This document shows, piece by piece, positions 6,577-14,050 of a stretch of DNA of 15,867 bases. Origin of the DNA: Bdellovibrionales bacterium (GTDB lineage: Bacteria; Bdellovibrionota; UBA1018; CAIPTA01); NCBI GenBank assembly GCA_021730855.1, contig JAKFYM010000107.1:1-15867 (forward strand), read 5' to 3'. The stretch's first letter is position 1, and each line of letters opens with the position of its first letter. Both the position numbers and the translations under genes were made by a program. The notes below the pieces were generated by a model. The model saw only the letters and a list, made by a program, of their open reading frames with translations. It had not been told where the DNA came from and made no database searches.

Positions 6577-7482
6577 TCAGCCTTTTGGATGGGCCGCGCG
6601 ATAGTCACGCAGCAATTGCTCAAGCTCAATCTGCGTGTACTTTTGCGTGGTCGACAAAGAAGCATGACCAAGCAGTTCCTGGATCATGCGCAGATCGGCC
6701 CCATTGGCCAGGAGGTGGGAAGCAAAGCTATGTCGCAAGGTGTGGGGCGTCACGAGCGGCAGGCCCGCGAGCCGCCCCTGCGCTTGCACCATGCGCTCTA
6801 TGCTGCGCACGGTGAGCCTAGTGCCCCAGCGATTGAGAAAAAGGGCCGGCTCCTCTTCGTCCGCATCGCCTTTCGTAAAGCCTGAGCGCTGCGCGATATA
6901 CGCCTCCACTGCCGCCTGGGCCAGCTGGCCAAAAACCACCAGCCGCTCCTTACGCCCCTTGCCCAACACTTGGATCGTGCCTCCGCCCTCGGGCGCAAAA
7001 ACCAGGTCATCCAAGTTCAATCCCACGAGCTCGCTCACCCGCAACCCAGTGGAATAGAGCAGCTCCAAGATCGCGCGATTGCGCAGGCCTTCCATCGAAC
7101 CATCGGGCACTTCCAGAAGCCGCGTCACCTCGGCCACGCTGAGATAGTTCGGAAGCTTCTTTTCGGTCTTGGGCACGGGCACGAGCGCAGCCTCATCCGT
7201 GGGAATGCAGCCCTTTTGGTGCAAGAAACGAAAGAAGGAACGCAAGGACGCCAGCTTGCGCGCCACGGTGGCGCCAGAATTTTTTTCGAAAAGGTGGGAG
7301 AGATAGGCACGTAGGCTTAGGGAATCAACTTCGGCCAGGCTGGCGCTAGGTCCACGCAAAGAGCGAAAGTAGGCAAGGAAAGCCTGGATGTCCATTCCGT
7401 AGTTGCGCAAGGTATGCACGGACGCATTCCTTTCCGTTTTTAAGTAGACAAAAAAGTCTTCCACCCAGTTTTCATTCTTCAT
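6577..7482 (-). CDS. xerC: Tyrosine recombinase XerC
   Basis: The 301-residue recombinase has the length and layout of XerC/XerD. An N-terminal SAM-like DNA-binding domain (about residues 1-90) is followed by a catalytic domain with every active-site residue: Arg148 in STGLRVSEL, Lys175 in LGKGRKER, His247 and Arg250 in TPHTLRHSFA, His273 in LLGHASLSTTQ, and nucleophile Tyr282 in QKYTQ. The family resolves chromosome dimers at dif with a partner recombinase and FtsK. There is no integrase-specific extension, phage gene or attachment site nearby, so a housekeeping role is more likely than a mobile one. XerC and XerD are hard to separate without alignment. It is divergent from the AI-2E-family gene with 44 bases between, and its own Shine-Dalgarno is weak. 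Confidence 0.9.
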   Translation of the reverse strand: MKNENWVEDFFVYLKTERNASVHTLRNYGMDIQAFLAYFRSLRGPSASLAEVDSLSLRAYLSHLFEKNSGATVARKLASLRSFFRFLHQKGCIPTDEAALVPVPKTEKKLPNYLSVAEVTRLLEVPDGSMEGLRNRAILELLYSTGLRVSELVGLNLDDLVFAPEGGGTIQVLGKGRKERLVVFGQLAQAAVEAYIAQRSGFTKGDADEEEPALFLNRWGTRLTVRSIERMVQAQGRLAGLPLVTPHTLRHSFASHLLANGADLRMIQELLGHASLSTTQKYTQIELEQLLRDYRAAHPKG

Positions 7483-7526
7483 TAGGTATAGGATAAATCC
7501 ATTGCAGCCACTTTGAGAGAAGATAA

Positions 7527-8555
7527 ATGCTTATGGATGAAACACCCCTTCCCAGCAACCAGCCCCAGAACACCCTCACGGCCGTTTGTTTGCTCGTGAT
7601 CGCCACCATTATGCTCGGCGTGGCGCTTTCCTACACTCGAGCGGTGATGATCCCCTTCGTATTTGCGCTCTTCCTCTCCTACTTTCTCGAGCCCTGGGTG
7701 GGGGTTTTGAAAACGCATGCCCGCCTCCCCCACTGGGTGGCGGTGGTGGCTTCATTGCTGGCTTTTTTCGGCCTGCTGGCCGGCTTTGTGCTCGTGCTGC
7801 GCTCCTCGATCGTGAGCTTGATCAACAGCTTTTCCCTCTATGAAGCCCGCCTAGCGGTGCTCGGCCAAGCGGGCGCAGAACTGCTCTCGCGCTTTGGTGT
7901 TTTCATCGACGAGGCCTATATTGTGGCCAGGATCAAAGAGCTGCCGATCTTTTCTTACGTGCAGAGCGCGGCGGGCTCGGCAATGTCGCTACTCTCTAGC
8001 TTCGTGCTCGTGATGGTGTTTTTGATTTTTCTCATCAGTGGCAAGGGAGTGGGAGAAAAGCGCACGGGCCTCGGCGGAGAGATCGATGATAAAATCCGCA
8101 ACTATATCCTCACCAAAGTCTTAAGCAATCTCTTCACGGCCGTGATCATCTGGTTCTGCTACCTGGCGTTTGGCCTAGACCTCGCCCTGATGTTTGCGAT
8201 CCTCTGTTTCCTGCTTTGTTTCATTCCCACCCTCGGCTCGCTCATTGCCACCGTGCTGCCGCTGCCCATTGCCCTGATCCAATACAGCGACTCGCTGCAT
8301 ATCGTGGGGGTGATCGCCGTGCCCGCCGTGATCCAAATCCTTTTGGGGAATTTCCTCGAACCAAAGCTCCTCGGGCGCGGGCTCGACCTGCATCCGGTGA
8401 CCATCCTGCTCTCGCTGATGTTTTGGGGCCTGATCTGGGGCATTTCGGGAATGTTCCTCGCCGTGCCGATCACGGCGGTGCTGAAAATCGTGCTCGACAA
8501 ACATCCGCTCACCCATAATTTTTCCGAGTTGCTCGCGGGACGCTCGCCCATCTAG
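7527..8555 (+). CDS. AI-2E transporter family (PerM/YdiK-type) membrane protein
   Basis: The 342-residue inner-membrane protein has about eight hydrophobic segments: roughly 16-36, 38-58, 70-92, 148-170, 200-220, 220-250, 257-277 and 291-322. The loop at about 95-145 between the third and fourth segments is typical of the family. Signatures are FIPTLGSLIATVLPLP at 232-247, GNFLEPKLLGRGLDLHP at 274-290 and the C-terminal FWGLIWGISGMFLAVP. Family members have been described as AI-2 exporters, Na+/H+ antiporters or general permeases, so the cargo cannot be named. An internal ATG at 7533, two codons in, is an equally good start because a purine-rich GAGAGAAG precedes both. trmFO follows after 24 bases and may share the transcript. 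Confidence 0.9.
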   Translation: MLMDETPLPSNQPQNTLTAVCLLVIATIMLGVALSYTRAVMIPFVFALFLSYFLEPWVGVLKTHARLPHWVAVVASLLAFFGLLAGFVLVLRSSIVSLINSFSLYEARLAVLGQAGAELLSRFGVFIDEAYIVARIKELPIFSYVQSAAGSAMSLLSSFVLVMVFLIFLISGKGVGEKRTGLGGEIDDKIRNYILTKVLSNLFTAVIIWFCYLAFGLDLALMFAILCFLLCFIPTLGSLIATVLPLPIALIQYSDSLHIVGVIAVPAVIQILLGNFLEPKLLGRGLDLHPVTILLSLMFWGLIWGISGMFLAVPITAVLKIVLDKHPLTHNFSELLAGRSPI

Positions 8556-8579
8556 ACCCTTCGTGTTACACCCTGGGCC

Positions 8580-9971
8580 ATGCGAAAAATCCAAGTGATC
8601 GGAGCCGGCCTGGCCGGATGTGAAGCGGCCCATTGGTTGGCCAGCCGCGGGATTCCCGTGGACCTTTTTGAGATGCGTCCGAGCCGCCTCACCGAAGCCC
8701 ATAAGACTGGGGATTTCGCCGAGCTTGTGTGTTCCAACTCATTCAAAAGCCTGAGCCCCATCACCGCTCCGGGCATTTTGAAAAGAGAAATGGAACTACT
8801 CGGCTCCCTCGCCATCCAGTGCGCCAAAAAAGCGGCCATTGGGGCGGGCGAGGCCCTAGCGGTGGACAGGGACCTTTTTTCCCGCGCCATGACCGAAGCG
8901 ATTCGCGCCCAGCCCCTGATCCGGGTGCAGGAAACCGAAGTGACCAGCCTGCCCGACGATCCTTCGGTGCTCACCATCCTGGCCACCGGTCCGCTCACCA
9001 GCCCTGCACTTTCCACCAGCCTGGCTCGCTTCACGGGCAGTGAGCATTTTTATTTCTATGATGCCATTAGCCCGATCGTGGACAGCCAGAGCCTCGATAT
9101 GGAAATTATTTTCTCCGCGAACCGTTATGGAAAAACCACCAGGGCTCTCGAAGAAAGCGCGGTGAGTGCCGAAGGAAATGCGGACTACCTCAACTGCCCC
9201 TTCACCAAGGAAGAGTATGAAGCGTTTATTGACCTCCTCCTTGCCGGGGAGCGCGTGGTGCCCAAGAATTTCGAGCGTGTGAAACATTTCGAAGGCTGCA
9301 TGCCGATCGAAGAAATGGCCGATCGTGGCCGGAACACCCCACGCTTTGGCCCGATGAAACCTGTGGGCCTGGTGGATCCGCGCACGGGACGCGAGCCCTA
9401 TGCGGCCGTGCAGCTGCGCCCCGAGAACCAATCCAAAACGGCCTACAACCTCGTGGGCTTCCAAACAAAATTAAAGTATGGCGAGCAGGGCAAGGTGTTC
9501 CGCACCATTCCCGGCCTGGGCCAGGCCGAATTCCTGCGCTTTGGCAGCATGCATCGCAATACATTTGTGGATGCTCCTCGCGTGCTGAACCTCGATCTTT
9601 CTCTGCGCAATGCCCGTCAGGTGATGCTTGCCGGCCAGATCACGGGAGTGGAGGGCTATATGGAATCAGCGGCCGTGGGCATGCTGGCCGGGATTTTTGC
9701 TGAGGCACGCTTGGCGCAGAAGCCGGTGCCCAATCCGCCCGAAGCCTCCGGACTCGGCGCGCTCCTGCACCATTTGCGCAATCCGCTCAATACGGATTTC
9801 CAACCCTCGGGTATCAACTTTGGTTTGTTCGAAGACGCTCCTTTTGCCGACGCGATGGCGGAGCTTCGCCTGCGTTTTCCCAAAAAAATCCCCAAAGAAG
9901 AAAAACGGCGTTTGCTCGGGGAAGTTTCCTTGAAGAATGCCGCGGAATTTGCTCAGCGCGTAAGAGGCTAA
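8580..9971 (+). CDS. trmFO: TrmFO, folate/FAD-dependent tRNA (uracil-54-C5)-methyltransferase
   Basis: The 463-residue flavoprotein makes ribothymidine at position 54 of tRNA, using methylenetetrahydrofolate as carbon donor and reduced FAD as reductant, instead of S-adenosylmethionine as in TrmA. The FAD-binding motif GAGLAGCEAA starts at residue 8. Cys51 in LVCSNSFKS and Cys240 in HFEGCMPIEEMADRG correspond to the two functional cysteines of the Bacillus enzyme (Cys53, Cys226). Other family blocks are present: FYDAISPIVD, NCPFTKEEYEAF, GRNTPRFGPMKPVGL, and the QITGVEGYMESAAVG segment that closes the FAD site. Length is somewhat longer than the Bacillus protein but normal for proteobacterial forms. 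No good Shine-Dalgarno precedes the ATG, so coupling to the upstream membrane-protein gene is plausible. Its TAA overlaps the stop of the opposite-strand permease gene. Confidence 0.96.
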   Translation: MRKIQVIGAGLAGCEAAHWLASRGIPVDLFEMRPSRLTEAHKTGDFAELVCSNSFKSLSPITAPGILKREMELLGSLAIQCAKKAAIGAGEALAVDRDLFSRAMTEAIRAQPLIRVQETEVTSLPDDPSVLTILATGPLTSPALSTSLARFTGSEHFYFYDAISPIVDSQSLDMEIIFSANRYGKTTRALEESAVSAEGNADYLNCPFTKEEYEAFIDLLLAGERVVPKNFERVKHFEGCMPIEEMADRGRNTPRFGPMKPVGLVDPRTGREPYAAVQLRPENQSKTAYNLVGFQTKLKYGEQGKVFRTIPGLGQAEFLRFGSMHRNTFVDAPRVLNLDLSLRNARQVMLAGQITGVEGYMESAAVGMLAGIFAEARLAQKPVPNPPEASGLGALLHHLRNPLNTDFQPSGINFGLFEDAPFADAMAELRLRFPKKIPKEEKRRLLGEVSLKNAAEFAQRVRG

Positions 9972-10735
9972 AAAAGCAGTCGCACGCCCACGGCCAAAAG
10001 CCCCAGAGCGAGAAAGCGCAGCACTTGGCTCCCTCTCGCTTTGCGCGCCAAGCGCACCCCGAGCTGCGCCCCAAGAATGGCCCCAAGGCCGGTGGTGATC
10101 GCCAGCCGGGAATCCCAATGCCCGGCTTGGACATGCAACAAAGCTCCCACCAGCGCCGTCCAGGCCAAAACAAATTGCGAGGTGGCCACGGCAATGCTCA
10201 CGGGAAAACGCAAGACCTCCGTCATTGCCGGCACATGCAGGATTCCGCCACCGATGCCCAGCCAACTGGAAATCACGCCCACAAACAAACTGATGGCCAA
10301 GCCCAAGGGCTCAAAATATTCGTAGGTTTTTCTCTGCACCCAGCCCCAGCCACGACGACCGTGTAGAGGCTCCACCTTGGATTCACGCCGAAAAAACAAA
10401 TAGGTGGCCATGAAGATCAAAAAGCCGCCAAAAACTTTCATAAAAACGGGGCCGGAAATAAGTTGGGTGAGGTATACGCCGGCAATCGCCCCAGGAACGG
10501 TGGCTAACGCAAAGGTGATGCCCGCGCGAAAATCAATTTTTTTCTCCCACACATAACCAATCGCCCCGGAAAACGCATTCGCCGACACAATCGCCAGCGA
10601 AGTGCCCACGGCAATCTCATGGGGAAGGCGGTGCACCAAAAGAAAAAGCGGCACCAATAAAAATCCCCCCCCGGCCCCGACCAGGGTGCCGTAGGTGCCG
10701 ATTGCCACACCCAAGAGAATATTAAAAACGTCCAT
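9968..10735 (-). CDS. TauE/SafE-family membrane permease
   Basis: The 255-residue integral membrane protein has the two-repeat layout of the TauE/SafE (formerly DUF81) family. LVGAGGGFLLVP lies at 18-29 in the first half and LGIGGGILHVP at 159-169 in the second, each beginning a hydrophobic helix. A charged cytoplasmic-type linker (about 115-137, with RRESK and HGRRGWGW) separates the halves, and about eight membrane segments can be drawn. Members export sulphite, sulphoacetate or related organosulphur anions, but most are uncharacterised, so the substrate is unknown. The gene stands alone on its strand between two plus-strand units. Its TAG shares bases with the trmFO TAA, and its start lies 45 bases from the divergent DUF4442 gene, which shows no functional link. 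Confidence 0.9.
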   Translation of the reverse strand: MDVFNILLGVAIGTYGTLVGAGGGFLLVPLFLLVHRLPHEIAVGTSLAIVSANAFSGAIGYVWEKKIDFRAGITFALATVPGAIAGVYLTQLISGPVFMKVFGGFLIFMATYLFFRRESKVEPLHGRRGWGWVQRKTYEYFEPLGLAISLFVGVISSWLGIGGGILHVPAMTEVLRFPVSIAVATSQFVLAWTALVGALLHVQAGHWDSRLAITTGLGAILGAQLGVRLARKARGSQVLRFLALGLLAVGVRLLF

Positions 10736-10780
10736 AGCCTTCTGCTAGTCCTCTCCACGCTTCCACAGTAGTATTTACCT

Positions 10781-11287
10781 ATGCCCTCGTTCATAACACA
10801 GGTGGAAGGCATGATCCCAGCTTCCTGGAAGGCCACGGCCATGCTGCGCGGCTTTGGGCTCATGAACATTCCGCTGCTTTTTTCGGTGCGCCCCACGGTG
10901 GAAGAACTTTCCGAAGAACGCGCCGCCATCCGCATCCCGCTCAACCGCTGGACGCGCAACCACCTGCGCTCGATGTATTTTGGCGCGCTGGCGATGGGCG
11001 CCGATTGCGCGGGGGGACTGCTTGCGGTTCACCACATCAAGAGCCGCAAGGCCAAACACATTCAGTTGAGCTTCAAAGATTTTCATGCCGATTTCCTGCG
11101 TCGCCCAGAGGGCGATGTGCTCTTTGTCTGCGAAGAAGGCGCAAAGATTGGCGAGTTTGTGGACGCCGTGATTGCCTCCGGAGAGCGCAAGAATCTCGTG
11201 GTCAAAGCCTATGCCGTGCTCGCCAATAATCGCAGCGAACGCGTGGCCGATTTTCAACTAACCCTCTCGCTCAAGAGGAAGCACTGA
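10781..11287 (+). CDS. DUF4442-type hotdog-fold protein (thioesterase-like)
   Basis: The 168-residue protein resembles DUF4442, a hotdog-fold family related to acyl-CoA thioesterases. The characteristic block TRNHLRSMYFGALAMGAD (58-75) is present: a polar Asn-His pair followed by a helix of small residues, where hotdog thioesterases bind acyl-thioester. It is followed by KHIQLSFKDFHADF and a C-terminal strand ending in FQLTLSLKRK. Activity has not been established for most family members. ATG at 10781 lacks a Shine-Dalgarno; ATG at 10811 (residue 11) is an alternative with AGGTGG shortly before it. Its TGA shares a base with the next ATG (TGATG), tying it to the PlsC-type acyltransferase, so a role with acyl chains for phospholipid or thioester turnover is inferred. 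Confidence 0.75.
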   Translation: MPSFITQVEGMIPASWKATAMLRGFGLMNIPLLFSVRPTVEELSEERAAIRIPLNRWTRNHLRSMYFGALAMGADCAGGLLAVHHIKSRKAKHIQLSFKDFHADFLRRPEGDVLFVCEEGAKIGEFVDAVIASGERKNLVVKAYAVLANNRSERVADFQLTLSLKRKH

Positions 11288-12060
11288 TGCTGATTCAGGC
11301 TTGGAAAACATTTGTTGTGGTGAGCGTGCTCATCTACCACATGGCCGTGGCCTGGTTCATGCGCCTCCTAATCATCCAGCCCAAGCAGCTACGTACCTAT
11401 ATTTTCCGCTCCGTGAATCGCCACTGCCGCGTGATCTTGGCCGTGATGGGCGTGGAAATGGAAATCCGCGGCAGTGAGAATTTTCGCCCCAACCAGAACT
11501 ACCTCATCGTGGCCAATCATATGTCTTATCTCGACGCCATCCTGCTTGCGGCCTATCGGGAGCTGGGTTTTGTGACCTCCGTGGAGATGCGCGAGACTTT
11601 TTTTCTAGGAGCTGTCACCGAACTTGGTGGCTGCATTTTTGTGGAAAGACGATCGCGCCAGAACATTCATGGCGAGATCGGGCAGGTGGAAGAAGCTCTC
11701 GAACAAGGCTTTAGCGTGGTGGTCTTCCCGGAGGCCACTTCGGCCAATGGCCAGAAGCTTTTGCCCTTCAAACGCCCGCTATTTGTGGCCGCGGTGAATG
11801 CCGGAAAACCCGTGCTGCCCATCGTGATCCAGTACGAAACCCTAGATGGCGTGCAAATCGACGCTAGCAATGGGGACCGCATCTGCTGGTACGGAGATAT
11901 GCCCTTCGCCTCCCACTTCATTCACCTGATGAAATACAATAAAATCCGCGTTCGCCTCACCGTGCTGCCCGAAATTCCGGTGACGCCAGATTCCACCCGC
12001 GATGATTTGACCGAAAAAGCGTTTTCGATGATCCAGAGCCAGTACCAACCCCTAGTGTGA
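11287..12060 (+). CDS. plsC: PlsC-type 1-acylglycerol-3-phosphate acyltransferase family protein
   Basis: The 257-residue membrane-associated acyltransferase begins with a hydrophobic segment (about 8-30). The acyltransferase box NHMSYLD (77-83) supplies the His78-x4-Asp83 catalytic pair. The second block is FLGAVTELGGCIFVER (106-121), and the phosphate-binding block is FPEATSANGQKLLPFK (147-162); the usual sequence there is FPEGTRS, so this is a variant. A later KPVLPIVI strand fits the family. The canonical role is transfer of an acyl group to the sn-2 position of lysophosphatidate, but other lysophospholipid or amino-lipid acyltransferases share the fold, so acceptor specificity is open. 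It overlaps the hotdog gene by one base and is followed by the thiolase after seven bases, forming a three-gene unit on acyl metabolism. Confidence 0.88.
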   Translation: MLIQAWKTFVVVSVLIYHMAVAWFMRLLIIQPKQLRTYIFRSVNRHCRVILAVMGVEMEIRGSENFRPNQNYLIVANHMSYLDAILLAAYRELGFVTSVEMRETFFLGAVTELGGCIFVERRSRQNIHGEIGQVEEALEQGFSVVVFPEATSANGQKLLPFKRPLFVAAVNAGKPVLPIVIQYETLDGVQIDASNGDRICWYGDMPFASHFIHLMKYNKIRVRLTVLPEIPVTPDSTRDDLTEKAFSMIQSQYQPLV

Positions 12061-12067
12061 GGACGAT

Positions 12068-13339
12068 ATGAAAAAAGTTGTGATAGCCGGCGGTGCCCGC
12101 ATCCCCTTCTGCCGCGTGGGAACAAATTACGCGAACGAAACCAACCAGAGCATGATGACGGCGGCGGTGCGCGCCCTGGTGGAAAAATTCCGGCTGCAAG
12201 GGAAATTGATTGGCGACATCGCTCTCGGAGGGGTGATGAATCATTCCGCCGACTGGAATATCGCCCGCGAGGTGGCGCTGGGCGTGGGCATCGCCAAAGA
12301 AAGCCCGGCCTTCGGCCTGCAGCGCGCCTGCGGCACCAGCCTCGAAGCCACCATCCTTCTGGCCAACAAGATCGCGCTCGGGCAGATCGATTGCGCCATC
12401 GCCGGCGGCTTCGACAGTATGAGCGACGTGCCGATTGCCTTTGGCCAGAAATTCTCCAAAACCCTAGTGAGCAGCTCCAAGGGCCGCTCCTTCTGGGAAA
12501 AATTGCAGCCTTGGCTCGGGCTGCGGATGAAAGACCTCAAACCGCGCTTTCCCGCCGTGGTGGAGCCACGCACAGGGCTTTCGATGGGCGAGCATTGCGA
12601 GCTCATGGCGCAGGAATGGAAGGTCACGCAGGCCGAGCAGGATGAGCTCGCCATGCGCAGCCACCAGAACGCGGGCAAGGCCTGGGCGGAAGGATTCTAT
12701 AAGGACTTGGTCTTCCCCTTCGCCGGCGCCATGAAAGACAACAATATGCGCCCCGACACGAGCTTGGACAAACTGGCCAAGCTCAAACCTGCTTTTGAGC
12801 GCAGCGCGAAGGGCACGCTCACGGCGGGCAATAGCTCGCCCCTCACCGATGGCGCCTCGGCCATTTTCCTGTGCAGCGAGGAATACGCGCGCAAACACAA
12901 TCTCCCGGTCCAAGCCTTTTTTGTCGAGTCCGAGGTGAGCGCCGTGGACTATTTGGAGAAAAAAGAAGGCCTGCTGATGGCACCGGCCTATGCCGTGCCG
13001 AAAATGCTTCTGCGCAAAGGCATCAAGCTCCAGGATTTTGATTTTTATGAAATCCACGAAGCCTTTGCCGCCCAGGTGCTTTGCACCTTGAAGGCCTGGG
13101 AGTCGGAAGATTTTTGCCGCACGCGGCTTGGCCTTCCCGGCAAGCTCGGCAGCATTGACCGTGCGAAACTCAATGTGGTGGGCGGAAGCGTGGCCCTTGG
13201 CCACCCCTTCGGCGCCACGGGCACGCGGATCGTGGGCACGCTCGGAAAACTGCTGGAGCGCAAGGGCAGTGGGCGCGGGCTCATCTCGATCTGCACTGGT
13301 GGGGGAATGGGCGTGACGGCGATTTTGGAACGCCCTTGA
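12068..13339 (+). CDS. fadI: Thiolase (acetyl-CoA C-acyltransferase, FadI-like)
   Basis: The 423-residue thiolase cleaves 3-ketoacyl-CoA with CoA to acetyl-CoA and a shortened acyl-CoA, or acetoacetyl-CoA to two acetyl-CoA; the reverse is condensation. The catalytic set is complete: Cys88 in LQRACGTSLEA, His330 in EIHEAFAAQ, His379 in ALGHPFGATG and Cys409 in CTGGGMG. The extra segment around 140-170 (GLRMKDLKPRFPAVVEPRTG) and the overall length match FadI/trifunctional-beta thiolases better than the 390-residue AtoB type. The ATG has GAGGA five bases upstream, reusing the plsC stop region. No FadJ partner is adjacent. It is a plausible last step for acetoacetyl-CoA made by the minus-strand operon, but it is a separate transcript and that link is inferred. 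Confidence 0.93.
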   Translation: MKKVVIAGGARIPFCRVGTNYANETNQSMMTAAVRALVEKFRLQGKLIGDIALGGVMNHSADWNIAREVALGVGIAKESPAFGLQRACGTSLEATILLANKIALGQIDCAIAGGFDSMSDVPIAFGQKFSKTLVSSSKGRSFWEKLQPWLGLRMKDLKPRFPAVVEPRTGLSMGEHCELMAQEWKVTQAEQDELAMRSHQNAGKAWAEGFYKDLVFPFAGAMKDNNMRPDTSLDKLAKLKPAFERSAKGTLTAGNSSPLTDGASAIFLCSEEYARKHNLPVQAFFVESEVSAVDYLEKKEGLLMAPAYAVPKMLLRKGIKLQDFDFYEIHEAFAAQVLCTLKAWESEDFCRTRLGLPGKLGSIDRAKLNVVGGSVALGHPFGATGTRIVGTLGKLLERKGSGRGLISICTGGGMGVTAILERP

Positions 13340-13414
13340 TTCTGTAAATCCGCCCGCTCCTTAGCCAGAACCATGCTATTTCTGACATCGTGGGCAGCCT
13401 CTAGGCATGAGTGC

Positions 13415-14050
13415 TTATTTTAGTTTCTTCATCGGATGCAAAATTCCCAAGGGGGAAAGCAAGCAAGGACCTTGTTTTGCCAGATATTTCAACCAACAGC
13501 CTTCCATCTGACCGGGCTGAAGTTTACGAGCCAGCTTTCCCTTTTTCACCTGAAATTTACGAAAATCATTAACTGGGATTTCCAGTCCGTCCACCATCTT
13601 CCAGGACGGCAAGGCGAAGAGAGAATAGACTTCTTCCATGACTTTTTCGAATTCAGGATTTGTTTTTGTAAGTTCTTCTCCATCAATGGTCATCTTGAGA
13701 GCATGAGGTGGCGGGCTAGGGCTAGCCCTCTTGAGCCAATCGGGTCTTTTCCATAGTGGCTCGGCCTTCAACCATTTTTGCAAACGTAAGACTCTATCCC
13801 TAAGCCGTTCAAGTTTTGGTTCATAGCCAGACACAAATGCCCCTAGCCGAAAAATACCTTCTTGATTCCTTTGTGCCGGAATTTCCCAGCGATTGGTATT
13901 GGTAAAAAGCGCCACTTCGGATTTACGGAAAACCAAAGAAAGTTCCTCGGTGGTCAATGGATGGTCTTGCCTGAGTTGCAAAACAACCAGACTCGGAGCC
14001 TGATTCGAGGCAAAAGCCAAATTGACCAAAAAGAAAATGAATAGAAACAT
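13415..14050 (-). CDS. Small secreted protein of unknown function, partner of the metalloprotease gene
   Basis: The 211-residue protein has a clear signal peptide (MFLFIFFLVNLAFASNQA). The mature part is basic, especially the C-terminal third (FRKFQVKKGKLARKLQPGQ and a KKLK end). It has a Pro-rich patch (ASPSPPPHA), a long Leu/Arg/Lys segment at about 80-100 that may be a helix, and only two cysteines, in EGCWLK and GPCLLS, which could pair. I recognise no family. Its ATG directly follows the TAG of the metalloprotease, with GAGGGG nine bases before it, so the two are translationally coupled. An inhibitor, chaperone or co-secreted partner of the protease is possible, but nothing in the sequence proves any of these. 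It is AT-richer than the genes to its left. Confidence 0.7.
   Translation of the reverse strand: MFLFIFFLVNLAFASNQAPSLVVLQLRQDHPLTTEELSLVFRKSEVALFTNTNRWEIPAQRNQEGIFRLGAFVSGYEPKLERLRDRVLRLQKWLKAEPLWKRPDWLKRASPSPPPHALKMTIDGEELTKTNPEFEKVMEEVYSLFALPSWKMVDGLEIPVNDFRKFQVKKGKLARKLQPGQMEGCWLKYLAKQGPCLLSPLGILHPMKKLK

Noticed and set aside
6577..7482. The tyrosine recombinase as a sign of an integrated mobile element
   Set aside because: Length and domain layout are those of housekeeping XerC/XerD, with no tRNA, direct repeat, excisionase or cargo beside it.
10769..10780. TAGTAT six bases before the DUF4442 ATG, suggesting a leaderless transcript
   Set aside because: No acceptable -35 sequence lies 16-18 bases upstream, and the start codon itself is uncertain (10781 or 10811).
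12464..13204. A 246-codon minus-strand frame inside the thiolase gene
   Set aside because: The thiolase on the plus strand has all catalytic residues; the opposite frame is a compositional shadow.
13340..13414. Possible bidirectional terminator between the convergent thiolase and small secreted-protein genes
   Set aside because: The only self-complementary piece, GCCTCTAGGC, leaves a two-base loop and is not followed by a T-run; no stable hairpin could be drawn.
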